Program-made: the position numbers and the translations under genes
Shown here: in pieces, positions 48,423 to 60,188 of the stretch
Position numbering within the stretch: the first letter of the stretch is position 1
Layout of the letters: every line of letters begins with the position of its first letter
Notes under the pieces: model-generated
The model's input: the letters and a program-made list of their open reading frames with translations, nothing else
What the model was told of the DNA's origin: nothing
The model's database searches: none
Assembly: GCF_008831285.2 (NCBI RefSeq)
Contig: NC_045149.1
Coordinates: 15,340,578 to 15,404,577 of the forward strand
Reading direction: 5' to 3'
DNA length: 64,000 nt
Origin: Nymphaea colorata
Taxonomy: Eukaryota; Streptophyta; Magnoliopsida; Nymphaeales; Nymphaeaceae

Positions 48423-51400
48423 TCAAGCTGCTCGTGATTCTGACTTGCTGTTCAAGTATTCAATCATTCTGTTGGAGACACAATAAGCCGCTGACTGAAT
48501 GGTGATCATGGGATTGACCCCAACTGCAGTAGGAAGCAGACTCCCATCACAGACAAACAGCCCATCTGCTTCCCAACTATGCCCATTCTCATCCACTGCA
48601 CCTTCTTCCTCATTTACACCCATCCTGCAGCTTCCCATTTGGTGTGCGGAGCAGTACATGGTCCACAACTCGGAACGCGAAGCCATACCTCCTCTTGCTA
48701 CTACTACATCCAAAAACTCGTCCAAATCCTCCTTTTTAATCCCCTTTGCTTTGAGACGTTGTCCATCACTCTGTAACGTACCAACCTCACTCGCACCCGC
48801 TGCAACCATGATTCTCAAAACAGTCCTTAACCCATCCGTCAGGTTCTCCTTGTCCACCTGATGGAACTTGTAGGTGACTCTGTCTTCCTCCTTCACTTCC
48901 CCAGAACCCACGTCCCTAGCAAGTGCAAAGAGATGCACTGTCCTGGAATACCTAAGTATCTTTTCCTTCATATCTACAGCGGACACCCATGGAGTCAGTG
49001 CAGCATAGGTTGCTGGTCCAAGGGCCGCAGCTTCTATGATGATCTTTGGACTCTTTTGCTCTGATAAAAGTTTGTGTATGGAAGTAATTATTCCACCTTC
49101 AAAGGACTTGCCTTTGAAGCTTGAATCCGATTCAGGGAAGTAGCCCCACGCTAACAGTACAGGGTGCAAGTGCAGGTGCCTTCCTATGTTTGGGTTCTTG
49201 AGCCCACTAGAAATGAGTAAAGGGGGTGTCAACAGCGCCCCTCCTGCTGAAACACTCAGTTTAGCACGGATTAGTACTCGCCTTGTGGAATTTGAATTTC
49301 TGGGCTCACAAACTCGAGCCAAAACTCCCACACATCTCTTCTTTTTACTCCCACCATCTTCATTTCTCTCTTCAAAGACGAATTTCTCTGCCTTTAGTCT
49401 GGTTAAAATGACTGCACCGCAGTTTACTGCATCCACCAACCAAGTGGAATCAGCTCCTTTCTTATCTCCAGTCGGGCAACCGTAGCTGCACTGCCCACAG
49501 TAGTGAGCTTCCGATGAATTTGTAGGTACAGATTCACAGTCCAAGCCAAGGGATTCGCACCCAGCTCTCAGTACCTTGTTCTGAAGCCCTTCCTCCAAAC
49601 ACTTGTCCACAACACCTAGCCTTCTCCAGACAACATCCATGGCTTCCTGATACTCCTGCCTGCCAAAGAGTGCAAGCCCATGATCATTAGCCCACTCCCT
49701 CCGCACTGGCTCCGGGGTCTTGATTGAAGCTGACCAATTGATTGCTGATCCGCCACCGACGGTTGACCCTGCCATGATCATAATTTTCGAATCTAGTGTG
49801 GCCAGTTTGGCTCCATTTTGGTACATTTCCTCCATGGAGGGACCTTCGAGCAACGAGTAGTCATCACCCCAGAAGTAACCTCCCTTCTCCATAACCACCA
49901 CCTTGTAGCCGGACTTTGCTAACAAGGCCGCGGCGATGCTGCCACCGCAACCTGAACCAACAACCACTGCATCACATTCTATTGTGTAGAGGTTCCTCCT
50001 GTGGTCTTCAGCAACTCTGAGGCCATGGTTACTGAGACTCTTCAACAAACTGCTTCCATCCTTGGCAGAAGTGTCGACGACTCCTTTATCCAAAGGTCTC
50101 TCTCTGGTGGCCTCTCCTCTGTCTTGGGGTACGTCATAGCCGACGGTCGTCCAGAAACGATTCTTCACGTCTTCATCAACCTACACTTTGCAAAACCAGT
50201 CAAGTTAAGTGTTCTCCACTTCTCGTGCACCGTCATCCTTTCTTTCCGTGAAATCAAGGGCAAAAAGAAAAAGAAGAATGTAAATGCTGCCTCGAATACC
50301 ATTTTCATCTGACATTCACACAGGACGGTTCATTAGCCCTATAACTCTGCTTGTCTTCTTACTCTACATATTCTATCGAAGAAACAGTAAATACGAAAAG
50401 CCAATAAATGAGGATTGGGGGCAAGGAGCAGGTACGACATTAATGTGTGACACCAGTAACAAACCGTAGAGAGAAGCCGTAAGGAGGCAGGGGCAGAAAG
50501 GGCCCTGTCAGGGGCCATGGTCCCCCTCCAACCAACATTTTTAGAAAATAAAAATTTTCCTTGTAAATTTCTCTCTACGGTTATAACTTAATCTATATAC
50601 AAAATTTTTAATGATATACTTTGGCTTTAGTTTTGAAACTAGTCCCGCTCCTGCAAGGAAAATTCCCAATTCATCCTTTATAAAGAAAGATACAGAGTGG
50701 CGAAATGGGGCTCCTAAAATTTTATTCGGAGGGGCCACTTTTTATGAAAAACTAAGGGGACCGAGATGCTATGTTTGGAAACCACATGAATTACCTGAAT
50801 TGGTAAGCCTGCATAAGACAATAAATTCTCTCTCTCTCTCTCTCTCTCGTGCCTTTTCTTCCTTTCTTTCTTTATAGTTTTGCACTTCACGACAGCTTGT
50901 CACCCATTTTGTTAATGCATTTAACTTTTTATTGGAGACAAATGAGAAATGCAGTTGAATGACGCTTGTAGAATTGAATCAGTACGTAAATAGTAGAATT
51001 TGGACTGCTAAATATGTTGCAGTTAAGTAAATCAAGTTGCAGAGCTTCATAACCATGCGCCGCCTAATTACACCCTTAGATAGACAGCTGAAAATGACTC
51101 ATGCCCCAGATCAGGCTCATTGGTCGTCGAGATTTTTCAAAAGCGAATGCATGGACACGAAGTTTTTAAGATTGAATTCTGTGCATAAAAGATTATACAG
51201 ACAAGAGGATGTACCTGAGAATAGAAGGTGTGGAAGCAGAAGATTTTGAGGGTGCCGAAAGCCATTCTAAGGAAGAAGAAGGGCCCGTGCACCTTGGTCC
51301 ATCGCTGCAGCACCCTTTCCCTCGCCTCCACCGGCATGTCCGGGAAGCTGCGGACGAAGGGGAAGCGCCAGCTGAGGCTCTCCCTCCCGCAGAGGACCAG

Positions 51401-54188
51401 CGTCCCCACCTTCGTCGACAGCGCCCACAGCAACCACCACATCAGAACCACCCCCTCCTTGGGCAGCCTCCTCACCATTATCTCCGCAACCTTCACACTT
51501 TCCATGGTCAGCACCGAACAGAGCCACAAAAGAAAGGAGAGACTCTAATTGACTTACAGGTACTAAACAAAAGTGCCATCAATCGAACACTTTTCTCATA
51601 CATCTAACATAATCTGAAAGATTACTCGGCATGATTAGAAAGGACCCTCGCTACAGGAGAGCTGCTATTCATGTGTTCAAATCTAGGTGTGTTTTTATTT
51701 GTTGCAGGTGTAGTAGTCTCGTCGTTGCATGAAAGAAGATTCAGTAGAACTTCTCAAATGGAAACTTTTACATCGCCAGTGAGGCGAGATCGGTTATGGC
51801 AATTTGAGCAAGTAATGTCAGGCCTCTGTGCAACACATTAATGGTCTAAAGAAGAAAAAGGAAAAGAGAAACGTCGATTAGTCCTGACCAACAACTATTT
51901 TTTCTTTGTCGTTTATGTCATGAGTCGCCCACCATTATTGCCGCAAGACAATGGCAAGAATTTAGTTCCACGCGATAAGGGCTTACACACAAAGGAAAAC
52001 ATATCGGCATGCTTCTTCTCGCATTTTTGTATCCATTCCTTTGAAAGACAAGAGACCAGCTTCGTCGCAGATCCAAACGCATCTTTTTTTCTGGAATATT
52101 TGGTTTAAACACTTCTAAAGCTTTACAAAAGAGAGAACAAAAGAAAGGTTAAATGAAATTTGCTCTCTCTGTCTCTCTCCAAAATCGACTGCCTGCTTTG
52201 ACGCTGTCCGGAGATGGGCATAAAGAAGACGACAAACGTCTTGGCCCTCCATTAGGGAGGAGCCGTGTCAATTGGTATTTTTCTTTCTTGCACGAGTCAC
52301 TTTTGGCGGATATCTCATCCACTGAGGGGCCGGGGGAGAAGTGGGCTCCGTGGGGCCCACTATTTGAACTTGGGTTCAGTCAATCGAAATTTTTTTGACC
52401 ACATGTTTACTGTTCTTTAAAAAAAAAAAAAAATCTAGTTCCGCCCCATAATCTACTTGAAAGTGAGAGCCTTAGTTTTGATTTCTCGTATCCTTCGACA
52501 AAGGGCATTAGATCAAGTTTTCCCTTGGCTGCTTTTCCTTAAATAAATTCTCTACAGAAACACAAGTTTTTAACTCAACCCAACCATCAAGCATTTCTAT
52601 AAAAATTTTCATCTTTCCCTCAAAACAGTAAACCTCTATCCCATTTTTGACAGGCAAAATCTAGCAGAGAAACTATATGTAGGCTGGTATTAACAGCTGC
52701 CAACAGCAGCCTTTTTTTTTTTTTTTTTACTACTTGTCTTACAATTATTTAATTTTTTATACATATTGTGCCGCTTAAGAACCAACAATTACTAAAAATA
52801 GTGTTCGTTTAGCCAAAATTTCCAGCTCCCCAGGCTACTCTCTCGTGTATCAGCCTGTCGTCATTTTTTCTTCCAACATAAGGCCCGTGACCCTGTACCA
52901 TCGTTTGGCTTATTCATCATCAATCACAAGCAAATAAATGAATCTGAATCAGCCACGTGCGTCTGGCTCCCGAGAAGCTAACCAAGTCTCCCCACTCAAA
53001 TACAATTCCCCACGTAAACATATGATAAATTTTAAAGCTAAAAAATCAGATCCGATCAGGCCCTTATTCCCAAAGCGTAATCGCCTTCAACATACCCGGT
53101 AAATTTTGTGAACTTTTGATTCAAATGTTTTTTAACATTCTAGACACTTAACCCATGAAGAACAAGCAGACAATAGTGACAACTATTAACAACGTGACAC
53201 CCTATCTTTCCACCGGCGTACCTCTCCTTTTCCACTCATCTAATTTAACAAGAAAGTGATGAAAAAATAGTTCTAGTAGTAACTTTTAACATTGGTAGGT
53301 GTGAAGATTGGATTTATATGTGTGAGTGTGTATGTGGTGTCTATATATATGTATATACACACACACTATTTTGGGTCATGGTGAGTCCATTGGCATGCTT
53401 TTAGTCCGGTTCAAATGGAACCACATGGAGCTCATTTGGAATCATGTCTGGCCAGGCTGCTGAGCTCGATGGGCGAGCCAACCTTTGGTTGGGCTCCCCC
53501 TCGCTAACTCACTACAAGGCCGAACAAGCTCCCCAGCTAGAAGAGCTCTGAGCTCCTTGCCCAGAGATAAGGCTGTCTCGTTACCAACCTGACAAAGACA
53601 TCCCAAACGCCCTCTCTTCTGGCTCACGTCGGCACCTCCGACCAAGTGATCATGCTCGGCTTGGTCCCCGCCCACGAGTTGCTCGTCGCCGGCGTAGCTG
53701 ACAAGACGAACAAGTCGTAGGCGGCCGAGCAGAGTCAAGGGCAGGAGCTTGTAGGTGCGTCAAGCGACAGACCCTTCTGGCTGGCCATATTGACTCAGTG
53801 TGAGGCAACCAAAAAGAGGCAAGTGGCCGCCTTCGTGGAAGGACACAGAAGATGGCGGATAAGGAAGAGCCAAAAAGAGAGATCAAACAAATCTAGATAA
53901 CAGATAGAAACCGAGAAAGTTGGTCGGTAGGTGGGTTTACCTCTTCAGGGACGCCGTTGTCGGATCCAGAGGCCTCGTAGAACTCCCGGAGGTGCTTGCT
54001 CGCAGGGTCGGCCTCGCCAGCGACGTGGGGAGATGTCTCCGACATGGAAACCGGCCGGATGAAGGTGGCGCAGATGGCGGAGAGAGATTTCATCTGGCTG
54101 GCCGAGTAGCCATGGCTGTACTTCTCCTTCTTACCCCCAAAAGCAGTGGGTGGTGATCGCGTCTCGTCGGTCTCCCCTCGCTGCCCAT
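48423..54188 (-). CDS. FAO: Long-chain-alcohol oxidase (FAO), exon 1 frameshifted
   Basis: FAD-dependent GMC oxidoreductase that oxidises long-chain fatty alcohols to aldehydes with O2 (EC 1.1.3.20); plant FAOs are membrane-associated. Exons: 53941-54188, 51215-51490 and 48423-50180 (stop 48423-48425). Exon 1 ends KSLSAICATFIRPVS...GVPEE; exon 2 is VAEIMVRRLPKE... with a hydrophobic stretch; exon 3 has the FAD motif VVVGSGCGGSIAAALLAKSG, GSTVGGGSAINW (GMC signature), YCGQCSYGCPTGDKKG and the C-terminal active-site part HQMGSCRMG...GVNPMITIQSAA. Total about 760 residues, normal for the family. Exon 1 from its ATG is 248 bases; 249 are needed. The shift maps to the five-base run at 54134-54138 (G5 in gene sense), between HHPLL and GKKEKYSHGYSASQ. 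It may be a sequencing error or a real null allele. Confidence 0.93.
50495..50640. repeat. hAT-like dispersed tail in FAO intron 2
   Basis: GGGCCCTGTCAGGGGCCATGG followed by AAAATAAAAATTTTCC-type DNA, like the copy at 45488. Lies inside the FAO intron at 50181-51214. Confidence 0.4.
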
Positions 54189-54192
54189 CTCT

Positions 54193-54195
<3 letters not shown>

Positions 54196-54226
<31 letters not shown>
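54196..54226. repeat. CT microsatellite in the FAO leader
   Basis: Begins 8 bases upstream of the proposed FAO start codon (GA-repeat in gene sense). Such repeats are common in plant 5' leaders. A weak TATA-like AATAAATAC lies about 60-70 bases upstream (near 54262). Confidence 0.9.
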
Positions 54227-54229
<3 letters not shown>

Positions 54230-56938
54230 CCGGGTATTCGGCAAAGGAACGGCGTTCGAGTATTTATTTACGGAAGAATATGGTATGTTTCTGTTCTCCA
54301 CCTATCACTTACCAGAAATTCCGAAAAAGTACTAGTTTTTGTAATTTAGTACACTGCACATTTTGAAAAAAAAAAGAATTATCACAGGAGCCTGAAGTAA
54401 ATTTTCGTTAATTTAAAAAAAAAAAATGAAAACACTAGATTGTATTACTTCACTGTTTTTTTCCTTCTATGTTATGGAAATTCAGCCAACTCTTCGTTTG
54501 ATGGTTTTCGTGAAAATTGAGCTTTTAGAAATCGAGCGGCCAAAAATATTATGGGTTGGAAATGACTAAAACGTCTTTAATTGATAGAAAGAAAAAAAAA
54601 CCTCAAGGGTAAACATGGATTTTAAAGTATTTTTATCCATTAAAATGACTAAAATATTCTTATGGTAAAATCAAGGGTTATTCGGAAGTTAGAATACCAT
54701 GTGAGTGTGTTACTAATGTTTATCAAAGATTGGGTCAGAAAACTAGGTGTGCATGAATCTGTATTCTCGTGTCACCAGCATAATATGAGATATAAAAAGT
54801 TATAAATATCTGAATAGAAAATCAGATTAAAAAATGTCATCAGATTGAACAAATGTAAATAAACATACAATCAAATAATAAGGATGAAGTAGCGACTTAA
54901 ATATGTCTCCATTTTTTTAACTTGACCTGTTCTAAAGTACTTCAGGATTTCTTAAAGTGGGATTTGGAGTCCGTTGTGAAATTTAGTCGTCGGATTGGGA
55001 TAAAATTCAAGTTTCGAAAGTAAAAGTTGGATGGTAAAGATGTTTTTCATTCCCATTTGAATCGGTAAGCATGATCCCTAAAAGCAAAAGGTTACGTGTG
55101 AATTGAATTCGATCTGTTCACATCCCTAACTGGGAACTAGCCTTCCAGATAAAGATGAACATCTTTGAGGAAGGAGAAAGGCAAGCGATGGCCAACACAT
55201 TTGGGTAAGTACCTAACGTTGGTTTTCAGATCCAAATCAATATCCCATCAGCAGCCTCTGTAACAGCAGTATTCTCCTTCCCTTTCCAAAACTCTTTTGA
55301 CAAACACGCTTAAAAATCTGGTGATAATAATAACAAGAAATTCCCAACCTCTTGTTATTGTACAGGACCCAATTAAGTTATACTCAATTAAGTTTGCATT
55401 AATGTAAAAGAAAAACTAAGATGCCCGAAATAAAACAATCGGCGGTTCTTAATAAAATAGCAAAATGATATCATTTCTTACTGGTTGGCGAAACAAGTCA
55501 TGAGAACTTTTATGGGAATACAAGAGCATGCTTTCAGTAATGTCAAATATTTGGGTAGGCTTTTTGTCATTATCAAACTATTGGTGCGTCTTTGAAAGTT
55601 TCCCTAACTTTAATTGACCTGAACTATATACATCATCAACTCTGGCTTGGATCGGGTTTTGAATTTTGATCATGTTGGAATAGTTTTTCAGAACCTCTGA
55701 TTCTTGGTTTGGATCTAGATGCAAGCGTCGAGCGAGCGACTTGTACTTCTCCCTGATGTATCAAATTCATATGCATTAGAATGAAAATGATCTCGCATGG
55801 ACTCCGCAAGAATCTGAATGGGACTTTTAAGAGAAAAATCAAAGCTGCTTTAATCTTGTTCTTCTTAATTTGTTTTTTGTTTGCTTTTTTTAACATAGAA
55901 AGAAGTGGACTGGACAAAGCTACAGCTGATTGAATCCTTTTGAGTTTTTTTTTTGTCAAATAAGCAACTTTGACATGGACTGGTGTGGGAAATTGCCTGT
56001 AAGAACCAACTTAAAATTGCTTATTTCTATATTGATATCACATGCCATGCAATTATGTACATATCGAGGATACTAAAAATTTGTGACAATGTGGAACTTT
56101 AAAACTTGAACTAATAAAAAGTAAATGGTTTTAGTTCCTCGTTGAAATTAAAAAGCAACGCGGAGGCTTTCCTAATATGCAAAAAAGAGGTTATGAGTAC
56201 ACGCAGGGAGAAAGATCGAAGGTTTCGATGATATAGAAAGTGGGCATTTTTTTTGTTCATCCGCCCAAATAATGCTTTTCTACTTGGTCTATAGAAATAT
56301 ATATATATGATATCATTCGCTATAGCAGAGTGTTGGTAAAGCAAGGTGAGAATATTAAATTGGCGTAGATGCATGTTGACCCAATTCCTGACTCGCTTAT
56401 TGAATATGTGAACCGTTACTCTGGGTACGGGTCTGAGACGTTGACAGACCCTCCCGTGTGAAATTTATGGGTGCCGTTCACGTCAGGGATGTCAGGATCC
56501 GTGGTCGGCAGAGGAAGCCGGACCGTGTTAACCACGGATTCTGTATCCAAAAACAAATCATATCGGGATCCAGATCTGCAGAATACGTTCTCCACCGCAT
56601 CTGGACTGTGACCGGCGGATCCAGTTTTTTTGCCATTACCCAACTAATCCGAGTCAGTTATGGATCTTTATAAACAGTCTGCCGCCGGTTGAACCGAAAT
56701 AATTGTTTCTAAGCATTTTAATTTGATTATTGATCCGTAAAAAATATTGACATGGATTCGTCTATTCGGCATCCATCTGACACCTGAAATTGAAAAGAAT
56801 AGAAACCATAAAGGATATTTTCCAACGGAACATAATTGTAGATCAAGAATGTGGGCAACCACTATGGATCAATTTTTTTTAGTTTGGCCGGACCCGCAGA
56901 TCGTTTGGCCTACCCTTGAAAAAAATCCTGGCTCTCGT

Positions 56939-57083
56939 CAGTCCATCTAAACTAAATAGACGGCTATCAAAAGTCAGTCTATCTAAACTAAATAGACGAT
57001 CAGTAGAAATAGGAACCCTAGCAGACTTGTCGAGAAAGGCGATCCCTAGAAATAGGAACCCTAGCAGACTTGTCGGGAAAGGC
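56939..57083. repeat. Two interleaved tandem duplications
   Basis: First unit ATCTAAACTAAATAGACG occurs twice (about 56944 and 56981). Second unit AATAGGAACCCTAGCAGACT, continuing TGTCG-GAAAGGC, occurs twice (about 57007 and 57052) with one base difference. Short local duplications, no coding meaning seen. Confidence 0.88.
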
Positions 57084-57539
57084 AAAGGGGACAGGCTGGG
57101 GTCCTACCTGAGTTGCTCAAGCTGCTGGAGCACCAGCGTTTCCTTCTTAAACACAACCATATTGATATTGTCATTGGTGGGCCATACAAGGCTTTCCCTT
57201 CTTCAAAATGTCTTCACATCCAATCAAGTTAGTCAGTGGATGGATTAAACACATTCTCTTATGCAATACATCGGACATTGTATTGGGAGAGGCAGGACAA
57301 CTTTCTTCGTATCCGACCCTGGAAAAAAATAGAAACCCAATCCCATTTTTAAAAATCTGAAATGCCTTTAGTAAAGGTAGCAAACAAATTTCCTTCTTTG
57401 AATTTTTTTTTTTTTTTTGTCTCCTTTAAAGATTGTTTTAGTCTCTTAAAATATAAATAAGTTTCCATTTCTTCCAAGTATGATCTTTTCAAAATCATTG
57501 ACGGTGACAATTCTCTTTCATCATTTATGAGATATTAAG

Positions 57540-57650
57540 GCCTCGCATCTAGAAGGTCTTGCATCTTCCGATTTTCTTATATATATCATGGTATCGTGCC
57601 AAACGGGCCATTTTCATGGTGTCCGCCTCGCATCTAGAAGGTCTTGCACA
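57540..57650. repeat. 24-bp direct repeat
   Basis: GCCTCGCATCTAGAAGGTCT, continuing TGCA, occurs at about 57540 and 57626 in direct orientation, 86 bases apart. It looks like a duplication with later divergence of the spacer. Confidence 0.85.
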
Positions 57651-58324
57651 CCTATTGCATCATTGGCTCCGCTCGTACACACAACACAGGCTGAACCTCC
57701 TGACCGATTGCCAAGCCAAAACGGAAGCTTCAATTGTTTGACTAAATAGCTTTGCGTTTATAAACTTTTTTTTAATTTCATGGTGAAGTTTTTGGAATTG
57801 TGAGAGTTCGCTCGGGCTTTACGTGCCAATCACCAGCGTCACATTTTGGTGCTGATTTTTCCATTATTTAAGGTTGATCCGGTGGAGAATGGTTGTCATG
57901 ACAAAAAAATAATAGTCATCAGAAAAAACAAATAAACTAAAGAGGAAAAGAATGGACAAATTAATAGCAAAATAGAAACCGTTGAGAGGAGGGGCGCAAG
58001 GTATTAGACCTGCAAGTGTTAGACCCATGAAGAATGATCTTCGTCGTTGAATTCTAGATCCCAACCATCCCAAAAAAAAAAAAAAGAGATAGTCAAGATC
58101 ATTCCAGAGATATCTAATATTCGAGACAAATCTAATACTAGCAATGTCTCTGTATGTTAATTTTAATCTATGGATATGACTTATGGGACTTTTTACTGGA
58201 GATCAACTTCAGAAATGCTGGAATTCGATGTTTCTAAGATGGACCAGAGTAATCACAGTCTGTTCCATCGAATTGATTAGGTGTAACAATGACTTGAAAC
58301 CACCACTTAACCATTCTCCCTTGT

Positions 58325-58435
58325 CTTTAAGGGCGGAGGGAGGGGGATTTAGAAAATTTTAGTTTAATATATATATAAATTTAGAAACTATAGTTTGGCC
58401 CTGCGACAAAAAAAATTCCTAGCTTCGCCTATTTT
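58325..58435. repeat. hAT-like dispersed tail
   Basis: GGGCGGAGGGAGGGGG, AT-rich middle, then AAACTATAGTTTGGCCCTG and CCTAGCTTCGCC. The two ends together look like a short internally deleted element of the same family as 45488-45650. Confidence 0.45.
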
Positions 58436-60188
58436 TCTTATTTGTTATTGTTATTTTTATTTTTGTTGTGTCTTCCATTTTTCATTTTTTAATTCAAAAA
58501 TGTATAACACAACCTGAGCATTTTTTCCTTTCTTTGAAATCCATCCGAAAGCAACTCGGATTTGAAAGTCGATTGAGACGATTCCTTACCGTTCTTGCGA
58601 ATCCATTCAATTTTGAATAGCATTTGGTGAGAACTGTTTGATTGTGTGAAAAGGCAACGAGAATCTCACCCACTTGTTTCTTGTGGGGAACTTATGGAGC
58701 CGCTGTTCATTTAACTCGGCATTGATAGAACTGCGACGCATCCTGCGTGTATTTATTCCGCAACGAACTCATCAAATTTGGCAGTTGGCAATAAACTCTG
58801 CATTCATGTCGCCACTAAGTAGAAAATGAACTCGTGCACTCTTATCTCCTACAGTAGAAGCCATTGTCTTCAATAAAAGTTACAAGTTCAAATCCTATTA
58901 AACGAGCTTGTTGTCTTGAGTTTGATTTTCATGAGTGCTGTCTCCCGACAGCATCAAGATGTTTTTAACCAACAATGGAAAACCTTGTATGTATTTTTAA
59001 CCATATTCAACATTTACGCGGGTTTTTTTATTATATCAATTCTTGAAATGCGTTTTCCGAAAATTTTCCTTATTATTTGAAGTTTGATAGATTGCGATGG
59101 AAATAAAAGCAATCACACTATGAAAGTTCCCGTCGACGAACATTTTCTATTTTAACTTAATTTGTTTAAAACATGACTCAATTTTCTTTTACTGGACAAT
59201 CCGTGTGAGAGAAGCACGTCCCAGGCCCATCTTCTTTTTGCCCTTTTCTGATAAAAACAAAAAAAAACAAAAAATCTTTAGGGAGCAGTTATCCTGGATA
59301 ACTTCGGCTGTGTTTGACGGCCTGCTGGAAGTCATGGACATTCTTCATTTCAATGTCCCACGAATCAAACACGCCCCACGGGTTTCTACCTGAGCAGAGA
59401 ACAAAGCTTCAGTTACATGGTATATGGCAAATGAGTTGGGATGGGGTTGGGCCCTCTTTCACAACAAAACATAGATTAGGTATCACTGCTGAGCGCGGAA
59501 TTTCAACCTCTGTTTCTATTGTTTTCCAGTTTTAGCTTTGCCTTCTGTTCCCCAAAGTTCTCATTTAAGCAACAGGATTACAAATTGGATTGGGGCTAAG
59601 CCTGCTTATGTTCACCTTGTGTTAATACTTTGAAATGATTTGTAAGTAGGGCTGGCGCAAAGTCATGAGTCTGACAGTGACTCCAATTAATAAATATAAT
59701 TGACATTGCGGGGATGCAATAAACACATCCAACTCACGTATGAACCTTTGCATCCTTTCCTGGCAGTATCATGCAGAAAAAGAGATATAATGCATATGTA
59801 TGGTCGAGGTAGTACCACATAGGAGCGGCAATCTACTGACGAGAACTTGGACAAACCGAAAGGTTAGAAAGGTGCTCATAAAGGCCCTTTCGGGTACTTT
59901 CTCAGCCATGAAATCTCTGCCAATAAAGTTCGGAATAACAGTTCGGCTTAGTATTTTGCCAAATACTATGTGACCTTTAGAAATCAATATATTTCAAAGA
60001 AAAGATTCTTGATATCCCCCTAATAATACCGTTTCACAGTTCGGACACAGAGCACTGTTTCACAATTACAAATTGATACAGAAACATATTGAATTACTAT
60101 TAACTGCTAAAAGTATCAACTGAAGCAGCAAGCAGATGTAGGATACATGCATTGTCATTCGGTGTATGTGCATATGTACATAAACGAA

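Larger units (their letters stand above)
54227..60188. other. Intergenic region
   Basis: AT-rich with no gene I can support. Contains two small tandem-repeat sites (56939-57083 and 57540-57650, separate entries) and a hAT-like tail at 58325-58435. The part at 59205-59540 has modest open frames on the plus strand but no recognised domain. Confidence 0.4.

Noticed and set aside
53442-54156. GC-rich open frames on both strands near FAO exon 1
   Set aside because: The only coherent coding signal is FAO exon 1 on the minus strand; the others are shadows or intron sequence without a recognised domain.
24361-54226. CRISPR-like or regularly spaced repeats among the many microsatellites
   Set aside because: All short repeats seen are direct tandem microsatellites or transposon pairs in a plant genome; none has unique spacers between regular repeats.
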